This document shows, piece after piece, positions 1 through 7,629 of a stretch of DNA of 13,156 nucleotides. The stretch covers positions 1-13,156 of the forward strand of contig JAEWAC010000456.1 in assembly GCA_023391895.1 (NCBI GenBank). Reading direction: 5' to 3'. The stretch comes from Bacteroidota bacterium. Its GTDB lineage: Bacteria; Bacteroidota; Bacteroidia; Chitinophagales; Chitinophagaceae. Each line of letters starts with the position of its first letter. Positions within the stretch are counted from its first letter, which is position 1. The notes under the pieces were generated by a model. The model searched no databases. It was not told where the DNA came from and saw nothing but the letters and a program-made list of their open reading frames with translations. Both the position numbers and the translations under genes were made by a program.

Positions 1-1210
1 CATAGCCTCTTTGCTGTTTGAAATCGTATTCCCAGTAGCCGATCTTGGCCATTTTTTTGGCCTGCTCCAACCGTTCTTCCTGTTTTTTCAGTTGGGCTTC
101 AGCTTTCATTTTTTCAGTGGCGTCGCGGCCAATGCAATACATTTCCTGTGTGCTGGCATCCCAGATGGCCGACCATACGATAGGCACCACATTACCGCTT
201 TTGGTCAGGTGCCGGTTTTCAAAATTGGTTAAAGCCGCACCGGCTACCAGGTCTTTGACGGCCTGTTTGGTTTTGGGCCGGTCTTCTTTCAGCACCAGCT
301 GCAGGTAATGGCGGCCTATGAGCTCCCGGGGGTGGTAGCCCCAGGAATGGAAAGCGGCTTTGCTGGCCTGCAAAAAACGGCCAGCTTGGTCGAAGACGCA
401 AATAACATCCAGCGAGGAGTCCATTATTTTCTGCAATCCGGTAGCCAGCTTTTGCAGTTCTATTTCCGCTTTCTTTTTATCCGATATGTCGCGGGTAACG
501 CTTAAGGTGGCATAAATATTCCCGTATTTGTCTTTCAGCGGAGCGGAAGTGGCGTCCATCCAGCGACAGGCACCCGAAGTACTTACCAGCCGGTACTGCA
601 GCACTCCTTTTTCGCCCTGGCATACCTTCTGGTGCAGGCGGGTGAATTGCTCCCGGTCTTCCGGGTGTACAAACCGGTCCCATTGGGTACCGATCAAGTC
701 CGCTTCATGGTCTATTCCCACTATTTCCAGCCCGGCAGGATTGATGCCGGTTACCGTACCATCCGGTGCCAGCACTTTTACACATTCGGGTTCGTTGTTC
801 AGGATGGTTTTGAGCCGTTGCTCACTATCGTGTATGGTTTTGTTTTTTTGTACCGTGGCGGTAGCATCTTTAAAAAAGCAATACGCGCCGGTAATACGGC
901 CGTCTTCCAGCAAGGGCACCAGGGTAATATTGAGGATGCTTTTTTGCTGTTGCGCATTAGTAAATGCCAGGTAACCATATACCGGTATACCCTGCAGCGC
1001 CTCTGCACAAAAACCGGCTGCTTTTTCTTTTTCCTCAGGCACCACGAGTGCGCACAAACTTTTGCGGAGCACCTCTCTTTCCTGTAGTTGAAAGAAGTGC
1101 TGAAAGGCTTCGTTGACAGCCACAATACAACCCGTTGCATTAATAACAGCTATGATTCCTTTTGCCTTATTGATTTCAAAAGGTGTCCTGTTCACCTGGT
1201 CGTGGTCCAT
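1..1210 (-). CDS. Multi-PAS sensory protein, partial (C-terminus beyond window)
   Basis: An open frame runs from an ATG at 1210 leftward to the window edge without a stop, giving 403 codons. Three PAS-type repeats are visible at about residues 14-118, 128-247 and 258-368, and a fourth begins near 385 (AKIGYWEYDF). The second has the PAS/PAC hallmarks HPEDREQF (182-189), a CRWMDATSAP strand (215-224) and the closing VTRDISDKKKAE (238-249); the third closes with CIGRDATEKMKAE. No signal peptide or membrane segment is present, so it is probably a cytoplasmic sensor. In Bacteroidota such PAS arrays usually end in a HisKA/HATPase_c histidine kinase, but the output domain is outside the window, so that part is inference. 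It is separated from the upstream operon by a terminator and about 450 bp, so it is likely transcribed on its own. Its ligand and target are unknown. Confidence 0.85.
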   Translation of the reverse strand, partial: MDHDQVNRTPFEINKAKGIIAVINATGCIVAVNEAFQHFFQLQEREVLRKSLCALVVPEEKEKAAGFCAEALQGIPVYGYLAFTNAQQQKSILNITLVPLLEDGRITGAYCFFKDATATVQKNKTIHDSEQRLKTILNNEPECVKVLAPDGTVTGINPAGLEIVGIDHEADLIGTQWDRFVHPEDREQFTRLHQKVCQGEKGVLQYRLVSTSGACRWMDATSAPLKDKYGNIYATLSVTRDISDKKKAEIELQKLATGLQKIMDSSLDVICVFDQAGRFLQASKAAFHSWGYHPRELIGRHYLQLVLKEDRPKTKQAVKDLVAGAALTNFENRHLTKSGNVVPIVWSAIWDASTQEMYCIGRDATEKMKAEAQLKKQEERLEQAKKMAKIGYWEYDFKQQRGY

Positions 1211-1352
1211 GTTAGATGTGTTATTAATTATAGTTGCTGTAAATGATGAAGGGTGGCTGTCAGAAAAACTAAAATAAGTAAAAATGCTTAAAACGGGTAG
1301 GCCAAAGGCAACAAATCATCAGCAGAAAGCGGCGTACCCTTGTTGGAACGCT

Positions 1353-1394
1353 AAAAAAATGCAGTGAATGGGGCGGTACCATTCGCTGCATTTT
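1353..1394 (-). terminator. Second terminator-like hairpin, minus strand
   Basis: A 16-bp stem (1356-1371 with 1379-1394, one G-U wobble) encloses a 7-nt loop (1372-1378). Read on the minus strand, the stem runs straight into a T-tract (A-run at 1353-1359 on plus). It lies about 180 bp beyond the operon terminator at 1573-1612 with no gene between. It could be a back-up terminator, the end of a small minus-strand RNA, or a structured element upstream of the PAS gene. Confidence 0.55.
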
Positions 1395-1443
1395 ACCTGT
1401 GGTGCGCCCTGGAACCCCATTTTCTTTAAAACCCCATAGGCTA

Positions 1444-1477
1444 TTGGTTGATAATTGGCAGTTGGCCGTTGACAGAA
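1444..1477. repeat. Degenerate 7-bp tandem repeat
   Basis: Reading in sevens gives TTGGTTG, ATAATTG, GCAGTTG, GCCGTTG, so the ending TTG (or GTTG) recurs with a 7-bp period before the pattern fades. The same period appears in the inverted-repeat element at 8910-9196. No coding role is evident. Confidence 0.4.
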
Positions 1478-1572
1478 GCCAACTTCTTTAAAAGTCCATA
1501 TATGGCTTTGGTTAGGTTGCGCTCCTTAAATGTTTTTGATGGTAACAGTACCGGTGGTAATCCATATATAAA

Positions 1573-1612
1573 ACAAAAAACAGCCCACTGAACAAACGGA
1601 GTCAGTGGGCTG
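1573..1612 (-). terminator. Intrinsic terminator of the five-gene operon
   Basis: A perfect 11-bp stem CAGCCCACTGA (1581-1591) pairs with TCAGTGGGCTG (1602-1612) around a 10-nt loop. On the minus strand it is followed by TTTTTTGTTT (1571-1580). It sits 50 bp after the stop codon of the last operon gene (1663), exactly where a rho-independent terminator is expected. Confidence 0.9.
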
Positions 1613-1662
1613 TGTATAGTTAAGCACTTATGCGGCGTGCCGTTGTAATGCAGCAGGAAAGC

Positions 1663-2223
1663 TTAGGCAAAAGCCTTGTCGCCTTTTTTGTACGGAATGC
1701 AACCTTCGTATCGACCGGGCACCGGTACATACCGCCTGGCCTGCGTGCTGCCGATTTCGGAAGTAAAATAGCCCAGCAGGGTCAGCTCCTTCATCAGGCG
1801 GAAGTAATGGCCCGGGTCTTCCGGCTTTTTGTTTTTGGTATATTCTTTCTGCTCCCCATCCAGCTTTACCAGCAGTTCATGCCGCTGCTCCGGAGTAATT
1901 TTCATAAACGATGCGTTGTATTGCTTTTGAGACAGGTCGTTTATTTTATCCATGCCTTCGCGGAAAGATTTCTGGTCTTTTGCTTCGTAGCAGTCGTTGA
2001 CCATCACGGTCATAAACTGGCCTACATGAGCCGCTTTGGCACCCGGCGTGCTGGTGGTGGGTAAAATGGTATCGGCTATTTCGTCCAGGTAAGCAATGTC
2101 GTCCTGTGTCCAGGTGCCCGGCTTACCGGTTTCGGATTTACAGCCGGTTAAAAAAGCGTTGGCGCCTACCAGTGAACCACCCAGTAAAAGGGCAATGCTT
2201 TGTACGGCTTCTCTTCTGTTCAT
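1663..2223 (-). CDS. Gluconate 2-dehydrogenase subunit 3 family lipoprotein (GMC partner)
   Basis: A 186-aa protein of the gluconate 2-dehydrogenase subunit 3 family, the small partner of membrane-associated FAD (GMC) sugar dehydrogenases. The N-terminus has a twin arginine (R3-R4), a hydrophobic stretch (10-24) and a lipobox LTGC with Cys28, so it should be exported and lipid-anchored. The family-typical region starts with DDIAYLDEIADTILPTTSTPGA (about 41-62), then VGQFMTVMVNDCY, and ends in a short C-terminal segment with GRYEGCIPY. In related enzymes this subunit carries the Tat signal and piggy-backs the folded catalytic flavoprotein across the membrane; here the GMC protein two genes upstream lacks a signal, which fits. 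It is the last gene of the operon, 32 bp after the Gfo/Idh gene and 50 bp before a strong terminator. The Tat motif is weak (NRREAVQS), so plain Sec lipoprotein export is an alternative. Confidence 0.88.
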   Translation of the reverse strand: MNRREAVQSIALLLGGSLVGANAFLTGCKSETGKPGTWTQDDIAYLDEIADTILPTTSTPGAKAAHVGQFMTVMVNDCYEAKDQKSFREGMDKINDLSQKQYNASFMKITPEQRHELLVKLDGEQKEYTKNKKPEDPGHYFRLMKELTLLGYFTSEIGSTQARRYVPVPGRYEGCIPYKKGDKAFA

Positions 2224-2255
2224 AAAAGATATTTAATGTTTTTTAGCGTTAAATG

Positions 2256-3719
2256 TTAGGCTTTCAGACTGTAACCTTCGCGGTACTGGCGTTTTACAAA
2301 CTGGTTTACATCATCAAAGTTGGTCACCTTCATGTTGTTGTTGTCCCATTCCAGCTTGATGTTGCGACCGGGGTAAGTAAAGCCTTTACCGTCGGCCCTT
2401 GGCTTACGGATGTCGTGTGCACGAATGGCCAGGTTGGCCATCAGCAGCAGTTCCGTTAAGGGACCGGATACTTCAAACGGTGCACTCACTTCTTTTTTAC
2501 CATAACCGGCAATGCAGGCTTCTACCCACTGGGCATAGTGGCCGTTGGCGCCGCCCGGTACGCGGGCAATGGTTTGTTTTACCTTTGTTTCTTTAGTCAG
2601 TTTGGTGGGCAGCAGTTGCGGGTTGGTACCATAGGTGCCGCACATCATTTTGCCTTTGGTGCCAATAAACAAAGTACCATTACCGCCATCGCCAAATACC
2701 TCGTTAGGTCCTAGTTCTTCAGGCCGTGTTGGTTGAATACCGCCGTCCATCCAATGCACTTTTACAGGTCCTTTGGTTTTGGAGGTTTTGGGGAAGGTAA
2801 GCGTTACGTGACTGGAAGGCGGGAAGCTTTCCGGGAAATAACCCCGCTTGAACTCGTCTACGTAAACCGTTCCAATACTGGCCTGAACATCGGAGGCGTA
2901 TCGCAGGTCCAGCACACGGAAGGCAACCTCCAGCATGTGGCAGCCCATATCGCCCAGAGCGCCGGTACCATAATCCCACCAGCCGCGCCAGTTAAACGGC
3001 ACCAGTTTATCTACATAATCCTTATAAGGTGCCGTACCCAGCCATAGGTCCCAGTTCAGTTCTTTGGGCACTTCGGCTTTGGCGGTAGGCCATTCAATGC
3101 CTTGCGGCCATACGGGGCGGTCGGTCCAGGAGTAGATGGTGTGTACATCTCCAATAAGGCCGGCGTCAAACCATTCTTTCATCAAACGGGTGCCATCGCT
3201 GGAGGCGCCCTGGTTACCCATTTGCGTGACCACTTTGTAGCGCTTGGCTGCATCGGTCAGTACGCGGGCTTCATAAATATCGTGGGTGAGGGGTTTTTGT
3301 ACGTATACGTGCTTGCCCAGCTGCATGGCGGCCAGGGTTTGCACGGCATGGTTGTGATCGGGGGTGGATACGGAAACCGCATCAAAGTTCTTGGATTCTT
3401 TTTCATACATTTCCCGCCAGTCTTTATAATACTTAGCCTTTGGAAAAGCTTTGATGGAATTGGCGGCCCGGCGGTCATCCACATCGCACAGGAAAGCAAT
3501 TTCAGCCTTACCGCTTTTGTAAAAGCTCATGATGTCGCTTTCGCCTTTACCGCCTGCACCAACACCTGCTACTAACAGTTTGTCGCTGGGGGCTATAAAA
3601 CCCTTGCCGCCCAGTACGTGGCGGGGTACAATGAAAAAGCCGGCAGCTGTCAGGGCCGTGTTTCTGATAAAACTTCTCCGCGAAGCGCCGGATGGTTGTT
3701 GTGTTTCTTTTTCTGCCAT
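2256..3719 (-). CDS. Tat-exported Gfo/Idh/MocA family oxidoreductase
   Basis: A 487-aa NAD(P)-dependent sugar oxidoreductase. A clear Tat signal SRRSFIRN (13-20) precedes a hydrophobic stretch (21-31), so the enzyme should be exported folded, with its cofactor. The Rossmann glycine motif GVGAGGKG is at 52-59, followed by CDVDD (78-82) at the ribose-binding strand. The family's EKP active-site motif appears as QKP (141-143), a form also common in exported Bacteroidota members. The catalytic D-x3-H pair is D257/H261 in GDMGCH. The length is that of the longer secreted subgroup. In 3-keto-glycoside pathways such enzymes oxidise or re-reduce C3 of the sugar with a tightly held NAD(H). Position between the GMC dehydrogenase and its subunit 3 (gaps of 28 and 32 bp) argues for work on the same sugar. 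The exact substrate cannot be read from the sequence. Confidence 0.93.
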   Translation of the reverse strand: MAEKETQQPSGASRRSFIRNTALTAAGFFIVPRHVLGGKGFIAPSDKLLVAGVGAGGKGESDIMSFYKSGKAEIAFLCDVDDRRAANSIKAFPKAKYYKDWREMYEKESKNFDAVSVSTPDHNHAVQTLAAMQLGKHVYVQKPLTHDIYEARVLTDAAKRYKVVTQMGNQGASSDGTRLMKEWFDAGLIGDVHTIYSWTDRPVWPQGIEWPTAKAEVPKELNWDLWLGTAPYKDYVDKLVPFNWRGWWDYGTGALGDMGCHMLEVAFRVLDLRYASDVQASIGTVYVDEFKRGYFPESFPPSSHVTLTFPKTSKTKGPVKVHWMDGGIQPTRPEELGPNEVFGDGGNGTLFIGTKGKMMCGTYGTNPQLLPTKLTKETKVKQTIARVPGGANGHYAQWVEACIAGYGKKEVSAPFEVSGPLTELLLMANLAIRAHDIRKPRADGKGFTYPGRNIKLEWDNNNMKVTNFDDVNQFVKRQYREGYSLKA

Positions 3720-3747
3720 GATAAAGTATGAGTATGAGTTTGGATGA

Positions 3748-5427
3748 TTAGATGTTCATTTTTTTCAGTTCGTTCACTGCATGGTCGCAAGCCCGTGCCG
3801 TTAAAGCCATATACGTCAGCGACGGGTTCACGCAGGAGGCGGAGGTCATGCAGGCGCCATCGGTTACATACACGTTGGGTGCATCCCACATTTGGTTGTG
3901 CTTGTTGAGCACGGAAGATTTGGGATCGCGACCCATGCGTGCCGTACCCATTTCATGAATGCCCATGCCCGGGTAGTAGCCGTTGTCGTAGGTGCGTACG
4001 TTTTTCAGACCGGCTGCTTCCAGCATTTCCTTGGCATCGTTCATCATATCGGTCCGCATCTTTTTCTCATTGTCTTTGATCTCGCAGTCCACCGCCAGTA
4101 CCGGCAGGCCCCACTTGTCCTTGGTATTTTTATCCAGCGTGATCTTATTTTCGTGGTAAGGCAGCATTTCGCCAAAGGCGGTAATACCCATGGTCCACTG
4201 GCCGGGCTCGCCCAGGGCGTCTTTAAAGGCGCCGCCGATGCTCAATTCGGCTACTTCGCGGCTCCATCCTTCGCGGCTGGCACCACCCTGGTAACCAAAG
4301 CCACGGATGTAATCACGTTTTTCACCATTGAGGTTGCGGAAGCGGGGTACATAAATACCGGTTGGCCGCTTGCCAAAATAATATTTATCCTCATAGCCTT
4401 CTGCCACACCGGAGGCGCCGCAGCGGAAGTGGTGGTCCATCAGGTTATGACCTAGTTGCCCGCTGGCACTGCCCAGGCCGCCTTCCCATACATCGGTCGC
4501 CGAGTTGAACAGGACCCAGGTAGAGTTCATGGCCGAGGCGTTGAGGAAAACCACCTTGGCAAAGTAGTCATACGTCTGGTTGGTTTCGGCATCCAGCACC
4601 CGCACGCCTTTGGCTTTTTTGGTATCCTTATCGTAAAGCACTTCGGTTACAATAGAAAAAGGACGCAGTGTGAGGTTGCCGGTTTTCATGGCAGCCGGCA
4701 GGGTAGAAGACTGCGTGCTGAAGTACCCGCCAAACGGACAACCCAGCCAGCATTTGTTGCGGTACTGGCAGTTGGTACGGCCCGGCAGGGGCTGCGTAAT
4801 GTTGGCCACTCGGCCAATAATAATGTGGCGCTGGTTGTTGAAATGTTTTTTTACCCGCTCGGCAACGTCTTTTTCCACGCAGTTCATTTCCATGGGAGGT
4901 TGAAACTGACCGTCGGGTAGCTGGGGCAAACCATCGCGGCTACCGCTGATGCCGGCAAACTTTTCTACATAGTCGTACCAGGGTGCTATTTCGTTGTAGC
5001 GGATCGGCCAGTCCGTTGCAATGCCATCCTTGGCGTTGGCTTCAAAGTCCAGGTCGCCGAGGCGGTAGCTCTGGCGGCCCCACATCAGGGAGCGGCCCCC
5101 TACGTGGTAACCCCGGTACCAGTCAAATCTTTTTACTTCGGTATACGGGCTTTCCTTGTCTTTTACCCAGTAATCCAGGTTGGTTTCATTGAGGGGATAA
5201 TCTCTTTTCAGTACCGGGTAGTCGGCAATCATTTGCTGGGTGCGTAAGCCGCGGTGCGGAAACTCCCATTGCTCTTTGTTGGCATTGACATAACCCTTTA
5301 CGTGCTCAATGTTTCTGCCGCGCTCCAGCAGCAACACTTTCAAGCCTTTTTCGGTTAATTCTTTCGCAGCCCATCCGCCACTGATACCGGAGCCCACTAC
5401 GATTGCATCATATACATTGTTGGCCAT
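3748..5427 (-). CDS. GMC-family FAD sugar dehydrogenase with putative [3Fe-4S] cysteine motif
   Basis: A 559-aa glucose-methanol-choline flavoprotein. The FAD dinucleotide fold starts at the N-terminus with GSGISGG (12-18) and LLLERG (32-37); GGRSLMWG (110-117) matches the second flavin motif. The C-terminus holds HEMGTARMG (491-499) and CVNPSLTYMAL (532-542), giving a His491/Asn534 pair like that of pyranose oxidase and bacterial FAD-glucose dehydrogenases. C220-x5-C226-x3-C230 has the spacing of the cysteines that bind a [3Fe-4S] cluster in Burkholderia-type FAD-glucose dehydrogenase. There is no signal peptide; export is probably through the Tat signal of subunit 3, encoded in the same operon. 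The likely reaction is oxidation of a sugar or glycoside hydroxyl, plausibly C3 as in glucoside 3-dehydrogenase. The start ATG is unambiguous because the Rossmann strand begins at residue 6. No cytochrome c subunit is encoded nearby. Confidence 0.93.
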   Translation of the reverse strand: MANNVYDAIVVGSGISGGWAAKELTEKGLKVLLLERGRNIEHVKGYVNANKEQWEFPHRGLRTQQMIADYPVLKRDYPLNETNLDYWVKDKESPYTEVKRFDWYRGYHVGGRSLMWGRQSYRLGDLDFEANAKDGIATDWPIRYNEIAPWYDYVEKFAGISGSRDGLPQLPDGQFQPPMEMNCVEKDVAERVKKHFNNQRHIIIGRVANITQPLPGRTNCQYRNKCWLGCPFGGYFSTQSSTLPAAMKTGNLTLRPFSIVTEVLYDKDTKKAKGVRVLDAETNQTYDYFAKVVFLNASAMNSTWVLFNSATDVWEGGLGSASGQLGHNLMDHHFRCGASGVAEGYEDKYYFGKRPTGIYVPRFRNLNGEKRDYIRGFGYQGGASREGWSREVAELSIGGAFKDALGEPGQWTMGITAFGEMLPYHENKITLDKNTKDKWGLPVLAVDCEIKDNEKKMRTDMMNDAKEMLEAAGLKNVRTYDNGYYPGMGIHEMGTARMGRDPKSSVLNKHNQMWDAPNVYVTDGACMTSASCVNPSLTYMALTARACDHAVNELKKMNI

Positions 5428-5472
5428 AATCAGCTATTTTTTTTATAGATTTTTTATGGTGAAAAATAAGTT

Positions 5473-6357
5473 TTATACATCACAAGTTTGAACCGCCTTT
5501 TGCAGGCTGGCTATTTTATCTTCTTTTTTAGGAATAAACTCCTGCGCTACATAACCTTTAAAGCCCGTTTCTTTGATGGCGTTCATAATAGCGGGATAAA
5601 AAAGTTCCTGTGTGTCGTCAATCTCGGCCCGACCCGGTACCCCGCCGGTGTGGTAGTGCCCAAAATATGGGTGATTGTCCCTGATGGTCCGGATCACATC
5701 GCCTTCATCGATCTGCATATGGTAAATGTCGTACAGCAGTTTAAAGTTTTCCGAGCCTACCCGCTTGCACAGCTCCACGCCCCAGGCGGAAAGATCACAC
5801 ATATAATCTTTGTGGTCCACCTTGCTGTTCAAAAGCTCCATAATAACCGTTACACCTCTTTTTTCGGCCTGCGACATAATTTGCTTTAAGCCTTCGGCGC
5901 AATTCTTCAGTCCGGTTTCGTTATCCATACCCTTACGGTTGCCGCTAAAGCAAATGAGGTTTTTATAACCCGCTTTGGCCACCTGGTCAATGCCGTCGGT
6001 ATAGTTTTTAATGAGGGTGGCATGGTACTGTTTGTCGTTCCAGCCTTCGGTCAGGCTGATTTCAAAACCATTGCACATGGAAGAAAAAACACCGTGCTTT
6101 TTCAGCGTATTCCAGTCTTTGGGACCCACCAGGTCAATGGCGGCAAAGCCGATCTTTTTTACTGCCGTGCACAGTTCGTCCAGCGACAGCTGGCCGTAGG
6201 TCCAGCGGCAAACCGAGTGGTTGATGTTGCCTTTGAGTGGCTTGTTTTCTTCCATTGTATTGCAGGCTGCCATGGAAACTGCCGGTGCGGCCACCACAGC
6301 CGTTCCGCCCAGTATAAGGTTTTTGATTACTTTTCTTCGTGAGGTTTGTTTCAACAT
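5473..6357 (-). CDS. Exported sugar phosphate isomerase/epimerase family TIM-barrel protein
   Basis: A 294-aa AP-endonuclease-2-like TIM barrel, closest in look to hydroxypyruvate isomerase-type proteins. The four expected metal ligands are visible: E174 (MELLN), D210 (LLYDIYHMQ), H236 (FGHYHTGG) and E273 (AQEF). The N-terminus has a twin-arginine motif (TSRRKVIKN, 5-13), a hydrophobic stretch (14-30) and Cys32 in MAAC, so it is exported by Tat and may be lipidated. Despite the family name, a periplasmic enzyme is unlikely to meet phosphosugars. In oxidative deglycosylation clusters such proteins act on 3-keto sugars, as epimerase/isomerase or as the lyase cleaving a 3-keto-glycoside. It lies 12 bp after the permease and 45 bp before the GMC gene. 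Family assignment is firm; the reaction is inference. Confidence 0.9.
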   Translation of the reverse strand: MLKQTSRRKVIKNLILGGTAVVAAPAVSMAACNTMEENKPLKGNINHSVCRWTYGQLSLDELCTAVKKIGFAAIDLVGPKDWNTLKKHGVFSSMCNGFEISLTEGWNDKQYHATLIKNYTDGIDQVAKAGYKNLICFSGNRKGMDNETGLKNCAEGLKQIMSQAEKRGVTVIMELLNSKVDHKDYMCDLSAWGVELCKRVGSENFKLLYDIYHMQIDEGDVIRTIRDNHPYFGHYHTGGVPGRAEIDDTQELFYPAIMNAIKETGFKGYVAQEFIPKKEDKIASLQKAVQTCDV

Positions 6358-6369
6358 GTCAGTAGGGTA

Positions 6370-7629
6370 TTAGGTGATAGGGCTGGCAGCCAGTCCTTTT
6401 TCCATTTGGTCTTCCGACACATTTTTAGGCCTGACGTTATCCCGGAAAAACAAAACAAATAGTATGGTGACCACGGCGGCAATGGAGGCCGGTACCAACC
6501 AAATGGCTTTCCAGTCGTGGGTGTCGCCGGTGGCATACGCATCTACAATGGGGCCGGAAACCAAAGACCCGATCAGCATGCCCACGCCATAGGTGGCCAG
6601 GGTGATCAATCCCTGCGCGGCGCTTTTGAACTTTTCGCCCGCCAGGTTATCGGTATAGATCTGTCCGGTTACAAAAAAGAAGTCGTAACAAATGCCATGC
6701 AGCACAATACCGGCAATCAGCATCCAGGCGGTGTCGTCCACATTGCCATAGGCAAAGAACACGTAGCGAACGGCCCAGGAGATCATGCCCACGGCCAGCA
6801 TCCATTTTACCCCCAGCCGTACAAATAAAAACGGCATGATCACCATGAAAACAATTTCGGAAACCTGCCCCAGCGATTGCTTGCCGGCCGCGTTTTCCAT
6901 GCCTCTTTCATTCAAAAAGATATTGGTGAAGTTGTAATAAAATGCCAGCGGAATACAAATAGCAATGGACGCCAGGAAGAACAGTAAATAACCTTTGTTT
7001 TTTAAAAGACCCAATGCGTCCAGACCCAGTACATCGGCCATTGAAGTTTTGGTGCCTTTTTTTAACGGTGGAGTGGCCGGTAAGCTAAAACTAAACAAGC
7101 CCAGTAGCAAAGAGGCCACCGAAGCCATTTTAAAGGTATTGGCCAGCCGCCCTTCCTGGCCTACGGTATCCCAGGCCAAAATAGAGATTAAAAGGCCCGC
7201 CACGATCCAGCCAATGGTGCCCAGTACCCTAATCAACGGAAACTCTTTGCTGGGGTCGTTCATTTGCCGGAAAGAAACCGAATTGACCAGTGCCAGCGTG
7301 GGCATAAAAAGGATCATGTACCCGATAATGACCGGTATAAAGCTGTCTACATTTTGCACGGAGGAAGCGTACCAGAGCAAGGCCGCGCCGGCCAGGTGCA
7401 GGACCCCCAAGATTTTTTGGGCAGAAAAATAGCGGTCGGCAATGAGCCCGATGATAAAAGGAGCCACAATGGCGCCAATAGACTGGCTTAAATAAGCAAA
7501 GGAGATTTGCGTACCGCTGGCGGATAAATGTTTTCCTAAAAACGTTCCCACTGTAACAAACCATGAGCCCCAGATAAAGAAGTTCAGAAACATCATGGTC
7601 GAAAGCTGTAGACGGGTGGTTAATTTCAT
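6370..7629 (-). CDS. NupG/XapB-type major facilitator permease
   Basis: A 419-aa polytopic inner-membrane protein of the nucleoside:H+ symporter branch of the major facilitator superfamily; the length is almost that of E. coli NupG. It begins MKLTTRLQLSTMMFLNFFIWGSW, the typical N-terminal helix of this family, and shows about twelve hydrophobic segments with the loop IADRYFSAQK after helix 2 and a charged central loop near the middle. An in-frame TTG two codons upstream (7635) was rejected in favour of the ATG at 7629. It is the first gene of the operon, 12 bp ahead of the TIM-barrel gene. In Bacteroidota sugar clusters this branch often sits with Gfo/Idh and TIM-barrel genes, so it more likely imports a sugar, keto sugar or glycoside product than a nucleoside. 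That substrate shift is inference. Confidence 0.9.
   Translation of the reverse strand: MKLTTRLQLSTMMFLNFFIWGSWFVTVGTFLGKHLSASGTQISFAYLSQSIGAIVAPFIIGLIADRYFSAQKILGVLHLAGAALLWYASSVQNVDSFIPVIIGYMILFMPTLALVNSVSFRQMNDPSKEFPLIRVLGTIGWIVAGLLISILAWDTVGQEGRLANTFKMASVASLLLGLFSFSLPATPPLKKGTKTSMADVLGLDALGLLKNKGYLLFFLASIAICIPLAFYYNFTNIFLNERGMENAAGKQSLGQVSEIVFMVIMPFLFVRLGVKWMLAVGMISWAVRYVFFAYGNVDDTAWMLIAGIVLHGICYDFFFVTGQIYTDNLAGEKFKSAAQGLITLATYGVGMLIGSLVSGPIVDAYATGDTHDWKAIWLVPASIAAVVTILFVLFFRDNVRPKNVSEDQMEKGLAASPIT

Larger units (their letters stand above)
1211..1662. other. Gene-free stretch between PAS protein and operon end
   Basis: No reading frame here shows protein-like composition. The stretch contains the operon terminator (1573-1612), a second hairpin with a T-tract on the minus strand (1353-1394), a degenerate heptad repeat (about 1444-1477), a short stem AGTTGGC/GCCAACT (1460-1466 with 1478-1484), and a CCATATATGG palindrome at 1496-1505. 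The promoter of the PAS gene must lie upstream of 1210, but no convincing TTTG-n19-TAnnTTTG element was found. Confidence 0.6.

Noticed and set aside
799..1140. Minus-strand 113-codon frame overlapping the PAS protein in another frame
   Set aside because: The true frame, open from 1210 to the window edge, encodes recognisable PAS repeats; this one does not.
3892..4920. Two plus-strand open frames (187 and 154 codons) opposite the GMC gene
   Set aside because: They are antisense to a clearly coding gene, with shadow-like composition and no leader region.
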